Positions 8,701 through 15,910 of a stretch of 64,000 bases of DNA are shown piece by piece. The stretch lies in the NCBI RefSeq assembly GCF_021730305.1, contig NZ_CP032674.1:2899001-2963000 (forward strand), given 5' to 3'. Position 1 is the stretch's first letter. Each line of letters opens with the position of its first letter. The notes beneath the pieces were generated by a model. It was given only the letters and a program-made list of their open reading frames with translations. It did no database searches and had not been told where the DNA came from. The position numbers and the translations under genes were made by a program. This DNA comes from Xanthobacter sp. YC-JY1 (GTDB lineage Bacteria > Pseudomonadota > Alphaproteobacteria > Rhizobiales > Xanthobacteraceae).

Positions 8701-9199
8701 TGGTGCCGGTGTTGCCGATGGTGACGGTGGCGGTCGCCGAGGTCGCCTTGTCGAAGTCCAGCGCCTGCCCGGTCTGCGAGCTGATCGTGCCGTCGTTGTT
8801 GACGATGACCGTGCCGTTGGCGAGCGGACCGTTGATGCGGAACGCGTCGTCCTTGGAGGTGACCTTGCCGCCCACCTTGTTGTTCAGCGTGAAGCTGCCG
8901 GTGAAGGCACCCGTGGTGTCGATGGTCCGGTTGGTGGAGGTGATGGTGCCGGAATTGGTGATGACCACACCGGGAGAGGTCGTGGCGTTGCCGTTCCAAA
9001 CGATGGAGGCGGAGGAGCCGGTGTTCAGCGTTGCGCCGGCATCGATGGTGCCGGTGTCGCTGCCGGAGACGGTCTGCTGCCCGGTGGCCGGCGGCACGGT
9101 GAACGATCCGGCAAGGGCGGGCATCGCGGAGCCGGAGCAGACGAGAGCCAGGACGAAGCGGCTGGCGGACGACTGAAGCAGCGGCAGACGGATCATCAT
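5729..9199 (-). CDS. Large autotransporter (type Va secretion) with beta-helix passenger
   Basis: About 1156 residues. A Sec signal peptide (hydrophobic stretch FVLALVCSGSAMPALA) is followed by a passenger of roughly 600 residues made of repeated short units of the form (I/V)xNxGTI, with Asn, Gly, Thr and Ser dominant, as in right-handed beta-helices. The last ~270 residues form the autotransporter beta-barrel (from about WTTWAQGYGQW) and end in aromatic Phe (TLAVKF), the outer-membrane assembly signal. The start is one of two ATGs at 9199 and 9196; neither has a strong ribosome site. The passenger probably acts as an adhesin; no protease or esterase motif is seen. The gene lies inside the cofactor cluster but on the opposite strand. 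Confidence 0.9.
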   Translation of the reverse strand: MMIRLPLLQSSASRFVLALVCSGSAMPALAGSFTVPPATGQQTVSGSDTGTIDAGATLNTGSSASIVWNGNATTSPGVVITNSGTITSTNRTIDTTGAFTGSFTLNNKVGGKVTSKDDAFRINGPLANGTVIVNNDGTISSQTGQALDFDKATSATATVTIGNTGTISSAGSDAIRLGGGIIGITNSGTIETTSSGKRAIKFDTASNFDTLKSLTITNEAGGVITGTDDAIKISSKTTSTAAPVISITNAGTIQSKSGGQGIDLGDIYSTNATITITNEKTGLITAADNDGIQGTNGVTINNYGTISSYYAAGTADTQNNSAVKVSGDDQGQAITLKVNNYAGALISGAYHGIKATGSDDNLIVTNNGTIEGRNGSGVNSNGTGTLTNYGTISGTFDPAASFGDGDGVDFDHAGTVLNYGTIEGLGSKGIKPGETTPSTSEGIAIGGGVITNGDAAHTSALISGANNGILVDDSNSGDAYAAMSITNYGTIQGLDGYGIRYVNSGVDPTKSLTVVNYGTISGTTYAVQMGNGNDLFVVGAGSKVVGIVDAQGGVDTLSLKTTSGVLDFDLGQVGNAATYRHFEEVVTDGSVYLSGTSTFSGTLNMGKSGSFGLNDLYAPDAHFKSEAGSTGPRGIWGHGTIGSLDAVDIIIDPSTGPSNATGTIAVKGDVSLTDTSYWANINPDGSSDLIKVDGKTTLNGADNRVFVAGQLEWGARYTLLSSAGGISGTFGTLNTYGPAYLFIAPELSYDATHVYLELERNGIAFATYAATPNQRSVAGALERAGIGPTKTSALYTAFVTQSLGDSPSLALSQLSGDLYATLPGQMATENMMVNDLILGRLRQAGYTGAKGAEAALGAGGPARAYADPATPGAQAFKAVKAPEPGPVWTTWAQGYGQWLSTSANGNAAAADTNLGGLLIGADLSASNWVLGLAAGYSSASTSADAASANTETWRIAAYGGATFDAIKLRAGASYGWSSIDQSRFVALTGESPKASYNGTAGNLFAEAGYTFAFSGVALEPFAGIGWTSVDLGSFIENNAPIAGLASTGSSFDTAYSTLGLRIATSFNASGIVVTPHASAGWRHAFGDVTPQTVLSFINTGTAFGIDGLAIAEDSIVGSAGVDFAFSTGATFSLAYEGMAGDGTSYNAGKATLAVKF

Positions 9200-9383
9200 G
9201 GAGGGCAATTCCGGGCGCGAGGATCGAGAAGCTCGGCCCTGCCTAGGGGTGCGATGCTACAGTTCCATGACACGGGGCACCCTTGCGGCACCTCCATTTT
9301 CCAGTGTGGCGAGAAGGTTACAGTGAACCACGCTCCAGACTGGGCGTGACGCGCTTCTGCAACCGCGACTGACTTACCCTACG

Positions 9384-10088
9384 TCACGCCCATCGACGCG
9401 CGGTCTCGGGATCGATCCGTCCGTCATGGAGGGCGCTCGCCACCAGCGCGCCGGCGATTCCCGCCTGGGCGAGCGTTTCGAGATCGACCGGCCCGCGTAC
9501 GCCGCCGGCAGCGTAGAGCGCCGGCGTCACCCCCTGCCGCTCGGCCAGCCGGCCGGTGCGCTCCAGCGCATCCATGTCCGGCCCCTCGCCGCTGCCGACA
9601 CTGGCGAGCGTCATGACGATCACGCGCTCAGGCCACAGGCGTGCATCGCGGTGCGCACGCTCCGGACCGCGCGGTCCCGCGGCATCGTGGTCCAGGGAGA
9701 GAATCACACCGTCCACCGCGAGCGCGGCCTCCACGTCGGCCTCGCCGAGGCTTTCCGTGCCCACGATGGGAATACCGGGTCCGGATTTGGCGCGTGCGGC
9801 GATGCGCGCCGGGTCACCCTCCCCGGCGTCCACCCAAAGCGCGAGGCCGGGGAAGGTGCGGCGGAGGTCGCGCAGCGCCGCGTCATTGCCGCCGACGCCG
9901 GTTATCGCATCGATATCAGCCACATAGAGGGTGCGGAACGGGGCGAGCGACAACAGCCCCGCCACCACGTCGCAGGGCGTTGCGGTGGGCGAAAGCGGCG
10001 TGACGATGGGGCGATAGGCCTCGCGCTCGCCCCTGTGGGCACGCACGACCACCCCTCCCTTCAGGTCAACGACGGGGATAAGCTGCAT
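9384..10088 (-). CDS. HisA-like TIM-barrel protein of the methylotroph cofactor set
   Basis: 234 residues. It resembles the histidine enzyme HisA at the N-terminus (MQLIPVVDLKGGVVVRA) and has matching phosphate-binding Gly loops near the end (YAAGGVRGPVDLETLAQAGIAGALVASALHDG). No other his gene is present. HisA-related proteins of this uncharacterised class occur with tetrahydromethanopterin genes in methanogens and methylotrophs, so a cofactor-biosynthesis role is likelier than histidine synthesis. ATG 10088 gives the conserved start; the frame also extends far upstream, but that part overlaps the divergent ATP-grasp gene. Only 36 bp separate the two divergent starts. Confidence 0.78.
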   Translation of the reverse strand: MQLIPVVDLKGGVVVRAHRGEREAYRPIVTPLSPTATPCDVVAGLLSLAPFRTLYVADIDAITGVGGNDAALRDLRRTFPGLALWVDAGEGDPARIAARAKSGPGIPIVGTESLGEADVEAALAVDGVILSLDHDAAGPRGPERAHRDARLWPERVIVMTLASVGSGEGPDMDALERTGRLAERQGVTPALYAAGGVRGPVDLETLAQAGIAGALVASALHDGRIDPETARRWA

Positions 10089-10124
10089 ATCGAGGTCCGG
10101 CTGAGCTTGTGCGAGAGGAGCCCC
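10089..10124. promoter_or_regulatory. 36-bp divergent control region between the HisA-like and ATP-grasp genes
   Basis: The two start codons face away from each other across 36 bases. GAGAGGAG (10112-10119) is the ribosome site of the plus-strand gene. The space is too short for two separate promoters outside the coding sequence, so at least one promoter must overlap the neighbouring gene. Confidence 0.4.
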
Positions 10125-11090
10125 ATGCGCGTCTTCATCTGCGAGTACGTGACATCCGGTGGCATGCGCGACAAGCCCCTGCCGGAGGCGGCTCTGGCGG
10201 AGGGTCGCCTGATCCGCGACGCCATCGTCACCGATCTCCAGGAGCTCGTCGGCATCAACGTGGTGCTGGCCTATGACGACCGCCTGCCGCCGCCCAACGA
10301 GGAGGCGGTGCCGGTGCGCAAGGGCGCAGACCCGTGGATCACCTGGTCCGGCCTCGCCCAGGACGCCGACGTGGTGTGGCCCATCGCCCCCGAGGCCGGT
10401 GGGCTTCTGGCCCGTCTCGCCCGGCTGATGCGTGAGGGCGGCGCCCGCACGCTCGCCAGCTCCAGCGAGGCCATCATCCTCACCTCGAACCGGATGGCGC
10501 TGGCCCGCCGCCTCGCAGAGTACGGCATTCCGCACGTGCCGACCTATCCGATCGACGCGCTGCCCTCCGGGCTCGACGGCGATCTGGTGACGCGGCCCGA
10601 GGAAGGCACGGGCTGGTCGGCCGCCCGCGCCTGGCCGAACAGGGCCGCCCTGCCCCGCTCCGGCGGCCTCATCGTCCAGCCCTTCCTCAACGGCAACCTC
10701 GCCAGCCTCAGCGTGCTGGTGCGGCCGGACGGGGTGACGCTGCTCGCGGCGAACCGTCTCAGCATCAGCCACCTTGTGGGCGTGTTCGCTTTCGAGGGCG
10801 TGCAGGTCGGCGGCATCGCGGATGAGGACGGACGCCTCGCCCAGACAGCGCGACGGGTCGCGGAAGCCATTCCCGGCCTCTCCGGCATCGTCTGCATCGA
10901 CGTGATCCTGACGCCCGAAGGCCCGGTGGTGGCGGAGGTGAACCCCCGCGTCACCGCGTCCTACGCCGGGCTTCACGCCGCGCTCGGCGTCAATCCGCTC
11001 GCCTTCGTGCCCGAATTGATCCGCGAGGGCGTGCCACCCTCCATGCCGCGTCTGCCGCGTCCGACACCGGTCGAGGTGAAGATCCGTTGA
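10125..11090 (+). CDS. ATP-grasp ligase of the C1-cofactor cluster (like orf17 / tyramine-glutamate ligase type)
   Basis: 321 residues, opening MRVFICEYVTSGGMRD, typical of the methylotroph orf17 and methanogen MfnD-type ATP-grasp ligases. The C-terminal metal-binding region is GIVCIDVILTPEGPVVAEVNPRVTASYAG near residues 260-290. MfnD links glutamate to tyramine in methanofuran synthesis; bacterial methylofuran carries a polyglutamate tail, so a glutamate-ligase role fits, but this is inference. The start ATG 10125 has GAGAGGAG five bases upstream. A FolB-like gene follows on the same strand. Confidence 0.8.
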   Translation: MRVFICEYVTSGGMRDKPLPEAALAEGRLIRDAIVTDLQELVGINVVLAYDDRLPPPNEEAVPVRKGADPWITWSGLAQDADVVWPIAPEAGGLLARLARLMREGGARTLASSSEAIILTSNRMALARRLAEYGIPHVPTYPIDALPSGLDGDLVTRPEEGTGWSAARAWPNRAALPRSGGLIVQPFLNGNLASLSVLVRPDGVTLLAANRLSISHLVGVFAFEGVQVGGIADEDGRLAQTARRVAEAIPGLSGIVCIDVILTPEGPVVAEVNPRVTASYAGLHAALGVNPLAFVPELIREGVPPSMPRLPRPTPVEVKIR

Positions 11091-11172
11091 AAGCAGCCGG
11101 CGAAACCAATAGGAAGGCAGCGAGTTTGAGGCAGGGGGTGCGCCCGTGGCGACGCCTCCTCGCGAGGATGAG

Positions 11173-11610
11173 ATGACCTCCGACGATCCCACCGCCCTTG
11201 CGGACACCCAGCCCGACGCGAGCTCCGCGCCCCGCACCCGCCCCCACAACACCGACCGGCTGTTCCTGCGGCAACTGCCCTTCTATGCGCGTCACGGCGT
11301 GTACGACGCGGAGCGGGAGCTGGGTCAGCGCTTCATCATCGATGTGGACTGCTGGCTCGACACCCGCCCCGCCGCCTGGGCGGACGATGCGGCGCTCACG
11401 GTGTCCTACCAGGGCATCTACGAGCAGGTCGCGGCGGTGGTGGCGGATGATCCCGTCCACCTCATCGAGACGCTGGCGGAGCGCATCTCCACCCGCCTCC
11501 TGGACCATTTCGAGATGGTCGAGCAGGTGCGCGTGGTGGTGCACAAGCCCGGCGCGCCTGTCACCGGCGTGTTTGGCGATGTCGGTATAGAGATCGTCCG
11601 CACCCGCTGA
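11173..11610 (+). CDS. folB: Dihydroneopterin aldolase family protein (FolB-like)
   Basis: 145 residues. After ~25 poorly conserved residues comes the FolB core: DRLFLRQLPFYARHGVYDAERELGQRF with the substrate Glu of ELGQ, and VHKPGAPV with the catalytic Lys. FolB cleaves dihydroneopterin to 6-hydroxymethyl-dihydropterin, needed for folate and for the pterin part of tetrahydromethanopterin. Its place downstream of the ATP-grasp gene suggests the second use. ATG 11173 is chosen over GTG 11146 because GAGG lies five bases upstream and the extra nine residues are not family-like. Confidence 0.82.
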   Translation: MTSDDPTALADTQPDASSAPRTRPHNTDRLFLRQLPFYARHGVYDAERELGQRFIIDVDCWLDTRPAAWADDAALTVSYQGIYEQVAAVVADDPVHLIETLAERISTRLLDHFEMVEQVRVVVHKPGAPVTGVFGDVGIEIVRTR

Positions 11611-11677
11611 GGCGGGGCAAGACGAAACCCGATCGGACTGCCGTCGGCTCAGCCGCCGGATCGAAGGAGAGCACAAG

Positions 11678-12667
11678 GTGAGCGTTGCGGTGAGCCTCAA
11701 GACCTATCTCGCGGACTGGGCAGGGAGCGACGCCTCTCGACAGGCCGTGGCCGCCACCGTGACCGCCATCGCCGAAGCAGGGCTCGGCATCGCCGACCTC
11801 GTGGCCCGCGGCCCGCTGGAAGAAGGGCTCGCCAATATCCGTGGCGTCGATCCCAATGCCGGCGGCGACGCCCAGAAGGAGCTGGACGTGGTGGCCGAGG
11901 AGCTGATCCGCGAGAAGCTCCTGCCGACCCCCACCGCCTTTCTCGCCTCCGAGGAGAGCGAGGAGCTGATCCCGCTCAATCCCGAAGGTCGCCTCGTGGT
12001 GGCGGTGGACCCGCTGGACGGCTCGTCCAACATCGACACCAACGTGTCCGTGGGCACCATCTACTCCATCATGCCCTATGACGCTTCGGCGTTCGCCAAG
12101 CCCGAGGACGCGGTGATGCGGCCGGGCTCGGCGCAGGTCGCGGCCGGTTTCCTCGCCTATGGCCCGGCGACCATCCTCGTCGCCACCTTCGGCGAAGGCA
12201 CGCAGGTGTTCGTGCACGACCGCCGCACCGGCGAGTTCCTGCTGGCGCGCAGCGATGTGGAAATCCCCACCGAGACCAAGGAATACGGGATCAACCAGTC
12301 CAACGTCCGGCACTGGGACGCGCCCATGCAGCGCTATCTCGCCGATTGCCTCGCCGGCAAGGAAGGCCCGCGGGGCAAGGACTTCAACATGCGCTGGGTC
12401 GGCTCCATGGTGGCCGACGCCTTCCGCATCTTCACCCGCGGCGGCGTCTACGTATACCCGCGCGACAAGCGCAAGGGCTACGACAACGGCCGCCTGCGCC
12501 TGATCTACGAGGCCTTCCCCCTCGCCTTCCTGGTAGAGCAGGCCAAGGGCGGCGCCACCGACGGCACGTCTCGCATCCTCGACATCACCCCCCACCACAT
12601 CCACCAGCGCATCCCGCTGGTGTTCGGCTCCAAGGCCGAGGTGGACACCATCGCGTCCTATTACTGA
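11678..12667 (+). CDS. fbp: Class I fructose-1,6-bisphosphatase
   Basis: 329 residues. The metal site VAVDPLDGSSNID is near residues 108-120, an acidic cluster EESEE lies upstream, and the substrate-binding YVYPRDKRKGYDNGRLRLIYE near 265-285. The enzyme hydrolyses fructose 1,6-bisphosphate to fructose 6-phosphate in gluconeogenesis and the Calvin cycle. The start is GTG 11678 with AAGGAGA seven bases upstream. It follows the FolB-like gene by 67 bp. In an autotroph this enzyme would regenerate ribulose bisphosphate, but no rubisco or phosphoribulokinase gene is visible here. Confidence 0.95.
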   Translation: MSVAVSLKTYLADWAGSDASRQAVAATVTAIAEAGLGIADLVARGPLEEGLANIRGVDPNAGGDAQKELDVVAEELIREKLLPTPTAFLASEESEELIPLNPEGRLVVAVDPLDGSSNIDTNVSVGTIYSIMPYDASAFAKPEDAVMRPGSAQVAAGFLAYGPATILVATFGEGTQVFVHDRRTGEFLLARSDVEIPTETKEYGINQSNVRHWDAPMQRYLADCLAGKEGPRGKDFNMRWVGSMVADAFRIFTRGGVYVYPRDKRKGYDNGRLRLIYEAFPLAFLVEQAKGGATDGTSRILDITPHHIHQRIPLVFGSKAEVDTIASYY

Positions 12668-12687
12668 CCAAGCGGTCTCCCGCTGCC

Positions 12688-12711
12688 CCCGTGGGGACGT
12701 CTCCCCACGGG
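12688..12711 (+). terminator. Hairpin after fbp
   Basis: A perfect 10-bp stem, CCCGTGGGGA (12688-12697) with TCCCCACGGG (12702-12711) and a CGTC loop, starts 20 bp after the fbp stop. There is no long T-run, but stem strength and position support a terminator. Confidence 0.6.
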
Positions 12712-12719
12712 CCACTCTC

Positions 12720-12753
12720 TTGACCTCCCCCGGAAAAAAACGTTCGATCGTTT
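12720..12753 (+). promoter_or_regulatory. Putative promoter overlapped by an inverted repeat, upstream of the acyl-CoA synthetase gene
   Basis: TTGACC (12720-12725) is followed after 17 bp by TTCGAT (12743-12748), a weak -10. The inverted repeat AAACG-TTCGAT-CGTTT (12738-12753) sits exactly on this -10. Such placement is typical of a repressor site; TetR-type regulators of fatty-acid genes often bind similar repeats, but the regulator is unknown. Confidence 0.4.
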
Positions 12754-12798
12754 CCTTGAAGCGCAGCCGCCGGCAGAGCGGTGCCGTGGGAGGTGACG

Positions 12799-14406
12799 AT
12801 GCTCGTTCCGGCCGATGACTATGCGGGGCTGCTGCGCGCCTTTTCCTGGCAGGTGCCGGCCCGCTTCAACATGGGCGTCGCCTGCGCCGATGCCCATGCG
12901 GACGGCTCGGGCAAGCCGGCGCTGATCTTCGTGGAGGAGACGGGCGCCGTCCGCTCCTACAGCTTCGACGAGCTGAAAGCTCTCACCAACCGCTTCGCCA
13001 ATGTGCTGGTCGCCAAGGGCCTCGGGCCCGGCGACCGGGTGGCGGTGTTCCTGCCGCAGGCGCCCGAGACGGCCATCGCCCACATCGCCGCCTTCAAGGC
13101 GGGGATGATCTCCGTGCCGCTCTTCACCCTGTTCGGCGACGAGGCGCTGGAATTCCGCCTCGCCGCCTCGGGCGCCAAGGTGCTGGTGACGGACCTCGGC
13201 GGCCTCGCCAAGCTGATGCGCGTGAGGGATCACCTGCCGGACCTCGCCCACGTCTTCGTCATCGGCCCGGACGCGGGCGGCGCCCTCTCCTTCGACGCGG
13301 CGCTGGCGCAGGGCTCGGACCGCTTCACGCCGGTGGATACGGGGCCGGACGATCCCGGCATCATCATCTTCACCTCGGGCACCACCGGAAACCCGAAGGG
13401 CGCCCTACACGGCCACCGGGTGCTGCTGGGGCACCTGCCCTGCATCGAGTTCGTCCACCAATACATGCCGCAGCCCGGCGACCTGCACTGGACGCCGGCC
13501 GACTGGGCGTGGATCGGCGGGCTGTTCGACGTGCTCTTCCCCTCGCTCTATTTCGGCGTGCCGGTGCTCGCCCACCGGGCGAAGAAGTTCGATCCCGACG
13601 CCGCCATGGCCCTCATGGCGGACCACCATGTGCGTAACGTCTTCCTGCCGCCCACGGCGCTGAAGCTGCTGCGGCAGGCGGATGTGAAGCATGCCGGCCT
13701 GAAACTGCGCTCCCTCCTCACCGGCGGCGAGACGCTGGGGGCGGAGCTGGGCGCGTTCGTGCAGGAGCGGCTGGGCGTCGAGGCGCGGGAGATCTACGGC
13801 CAGACCGAGTGTAATCTCGTGGTCGGCTCCAACTCCAGCTTCTTCCCCATCCGCCCCGGCTCCATGGGCAAGGCCATCCCCGGCCATGACGTGCGCATCG
13901 TGGACGACGCGGGCCAAGAGCTTCCCCGCGGCACGGAGGGCCATATCGGCATCCGCCGCGGCGATCCGGTGATGATGCTGGAATATTGGAAGAATCCCGA
14001 GGCCACCGCGCACAAATATGCTGGCGACTTCCTCCTCACCGGCGACATGGGCCGGCAGGATGAGGAGGGCTATCTCTGGTACGTCGGCCGCGCCGACGAC
14101 GTGATTACCTCAGCCGGCTACCGCATCGGCCCCGGCGAGATCGAGGACTGCATCCTCAAGCACCCGGCGGTGGCGCTGGTTGCGGTGGTGGGCGTGCCGG
14201 ATGCGCTTCGCACGGAGGCGGTGAAGGCCTGGATCGTGCCCAAGGCGGGCGTCGCCCCCTCCGAGGCGCTGGCGAAGGACATCCAGGACTTCGTGAAGAC
14301 CCGCCTTTCGGCCCACGAATATCCCCGCCACGTCGCCTTCACCGATACCCTACCCATGACCGCCACCGGCAAGATTCTCCGCCGTGAGTTGCGCGCCCGG
14401 GGGTAG
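12799..14406 (+). CDS. Acyl-CoA synthetase (AMP-forming, ANL superfamily)
   Basis: 535 residues. The ANL motifs are in order: IIIFTSGTTGNPKGALHGH near residues 190-208, YGQTE, a TGD that binds the AMP ribose, GYRIGPGEIE, and the C-terminal catalytic lysine in TATGKILRREL. It activates a carboxylic acid to its CoA thioester through an acyl-adenylate. The sequence resembles the short/medium-chain acyl-CoA synthetase group, but the substrate cannot be told. ATG 12799 is preferred over GTG 12781 because GGGAGG lies five bases upstream. It stands alone between two hairpin/operon boundaries. Confidence 0.9.
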   Translation: MLVPADDYAGLLRAFSWQVPARFNMGVACADAHADGSGKPALIFVEETGAVRSYSFDELKALTNRFANVLVAKGLGPGDRVAVFLPQAPETAIAHIAAFKAGMISVPLFTLFGDEALEFRLAASGAKVLVTDLGGLAKLMRVRDHLPDLAHVFVIGPDAGGALSFDAALAQGSDRFTPVDTGPDDPGIIIFTSGTTGNPKGALHGHRVLLGHLPCIEFVHQYMPQPGDLHWTPADWAWIGGLFDVLFPSLYFGVPVLAHRAKKFDPDAAMALMADHHVRNVFLPPTALKLLRQADVKHAGLKLRSLLTGGETLGAELGAFVQERLGVEAREIYGQTECNLVVGSNSSFFPIRPGSMGKAIPGHDVRIVDDAGQELPRGTEGHIGIRRGDPVMMLEYWKNPEATAHKYAGDFLLTGDMGRQDEEGYLWYVGRADDVITSAGYRIGPGEIEDCILKHPAVALVAVVGVPDALRTEAVKAWIVPKAGVAPSEALAKDIQDFVKTRLSAHEYPRHVAFTDTLPMTATGKILRRELRARG

Positions 14407-14590
14407 CCGGGAGCCGCCCCCGACGTTCCCGGGAAAGACTGCGGCGGATCGCGCCTCAAAGCCGTAAGCCGGCTGTCAGCTTGGCTTCCTAGTGTCATCG
14501 CCGTACGAGGGGAGGCTTGCGGTGCGTGCCCCCATCGCTTACGGGAGGGGCTGCCTGAAATCCGTAAGCTGGCCCGAGGCCGGATAGGTA

Positions 14591-15910
14591 GTGACATTCG
14601 ACATGGGGGAGGCCGCGGCACTCTCCTCCACGTTCCCGGGAGGACCTGCGCAGGCTGTCCCCAGCGCGACCGTACCTTCGACCCGTCGTTTCGCAAGGCC
14701 GCAGGATAACGCACAAAGAATGCCGGATTCCGCGCCTGTTCCCTTCGGTTCCCCGTCTTCCCGCGGCCCCGGCATCGTCCGGCAGAGCAGCGCCGAGCCC
14801 GAATCCGATGCGGCCGTCGGTGTGCTGCCCGCGGTGCCGCGCCTGTCAGTCATCGTCCCCACCTTCAATGAGCGCGGCAATGTGGAGCGCATGCTCGTCG
14901 GCATCGACGGCGCGCTGAAGGGCGTCCCCTACGAGGTCATCTTCGTCGACGACGATTCGCCTGACGGAACGGCGGACACCGTGCGGCAGATCGGCGAGCG
15001 GGATCCCCGCGTCCGCTGCATCCGCAGGATCGGCCGGCGCGGCCTCGCTGGCGCCTGCATCGAGGGGATGCTGGCTGCCCAGGCGCCACTCGTCGCCGTC
15101 ATCGACGGCGATCTCCAGCACGATGTGAACGTGCTCAGGACCATGCTCGATCGGTCCCCCGACGCCGACCTCGTGGTGGCCAGCCGCTATGTGGATGGCG
15201 GCAGCGCCGACGGGCTGAACCGCCGCCGCGGCGCCATGAGCCGCACGGCAACCGGCATGGCGCGCCGCATCCTCGGCATCAAGACGTCCGACCCCATGAG
15301 CGGCTGCTTCCTCATCCGCCGTGCGCTGGTGGAACGCCTCGCGCCCTCCCTCTCGCCGAACGGCTTCAAGATCCTCCTGGACATCATGACAGCAAGCAAG
15401 GAACCGATGCGGATCGTGGAAGTGCCCATGGCCTTCGCCGCCCGCGACGAGGGTGACAGCAAGCTCGACAGCCGCACGATGCTCGACTTCCTGACCCTCC
15501 TGATCTTCAAGGTCAGCGGCGGTGCCATCTCGCCCCGGTTCGTCTGGTTCTCGGCCGTGGGCGGCGCGGGGCTGGTGCTGCACCTGCTGATGCTGAAGGG
15601 CGGGCTGCTCGTCGGGCTTGGCTTCGCAGTGGCCCAGTCCATCGCGACCATCGGCGCCATGACGTCGAACTTCGCCATGAACAACGTCTTCACCTATCGC
15701 GACCGGAGGGTGAGCGGCCTCGCCATGCTCCCAGCTTTGCTCAAGTTCTACCTCATCTGCGGTGCCGGCGCGGTGGCCAATGTGGGCGTCGCCAGCTGGG
15801 TGTTCGAGGGCGGATGGCGCTGGTGGCTCGCGGGCGTTGCCGGCTCCATCATCGGCGCGGTCTGGAACTTCGCTATGACCTCCCTGTTCGTCTGGGGACC
15901 CTCCAAGTGA
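14591..15910 (+). CDS. Dolichol-phosphate-mannose-synthase-like GT2 glycosyltransferase fused to a GtrA membrane domain
   Basis: 439 residues in three parts: about 80 residues of Pro/Ser-rich, probably disordered N-terminus; a GT2 domain (from LSVIVPTFNERGNVE) with FVDDDSPDGT and the metal motif DGDLQHD; and from about residue 310 four membrane helices of GtrA type ending FAMTSLFVWG. Such proteins transfer a sugar from a nucleotide donor to a polyprenyl phosphate and flip or hold the product. The start is uncertain: GTG 14591 or ATG 14603 keep the long N-terminus, ATG 14720 removes half of it. The stop overlaps the start of the next gene by four bases. Confidence 0.85.
   Translation: MTFDMGEAAALSSTFPGGPAQAVPSATVPSTRRFARPQDNAQRMPDSAPVPFGSPSSRGPGIVRQSSAEPESDAAVGVLPAVPRLSVIVPTFNERGNVERMLVGIDGALKGVPYEVIFVDDDSPDGTADTVRQIGERDPRVRCIRRIGRRGLAGACIEGMLAAQAPLVAVIDGDLQHDVNVLRTMLDRSPDADLVVASRYVDGGSADGLNRRRGAMSRTATGMARRILGIKTSDPMSGCFLIRRALVERLAPSLSPNGFKILLDIMTASKEPMRIVEVPMAFAARDEGDSKLDSRTMLDFLTLLIFKVSGGAISPRFVWFSAVGGAGLVLHLLMLKGGLLVGLGFAVAQSIATIGAMTSNFAMNNVFTYRDRRVSGLAMLPALLKFYLICGAGAVANVGVASWVFEGGWRWWLAGVAGSIIGAVWNFAMTSLFVWGPSK

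Noticed and set aside
5960-9100. Regular DNA repeats that could suggest a CRISPR array or satellite
   Set aside because: The repeats are in frame, of uneven length and encode the beta-helix units of the autotransporter.
7964-9349. A 461-codon plus-strand frame opposite the autotransporter
   Set aside because: It mirrors the repeats of the autotransporter and has no domain or ribosome site.
9384-10088. HisA (histidine biosynthesis)
   Set aside because: Similarity is limited to the TIM-barrel phosphate loops; no other his gene is near and the context is cofactor biosynthesis.
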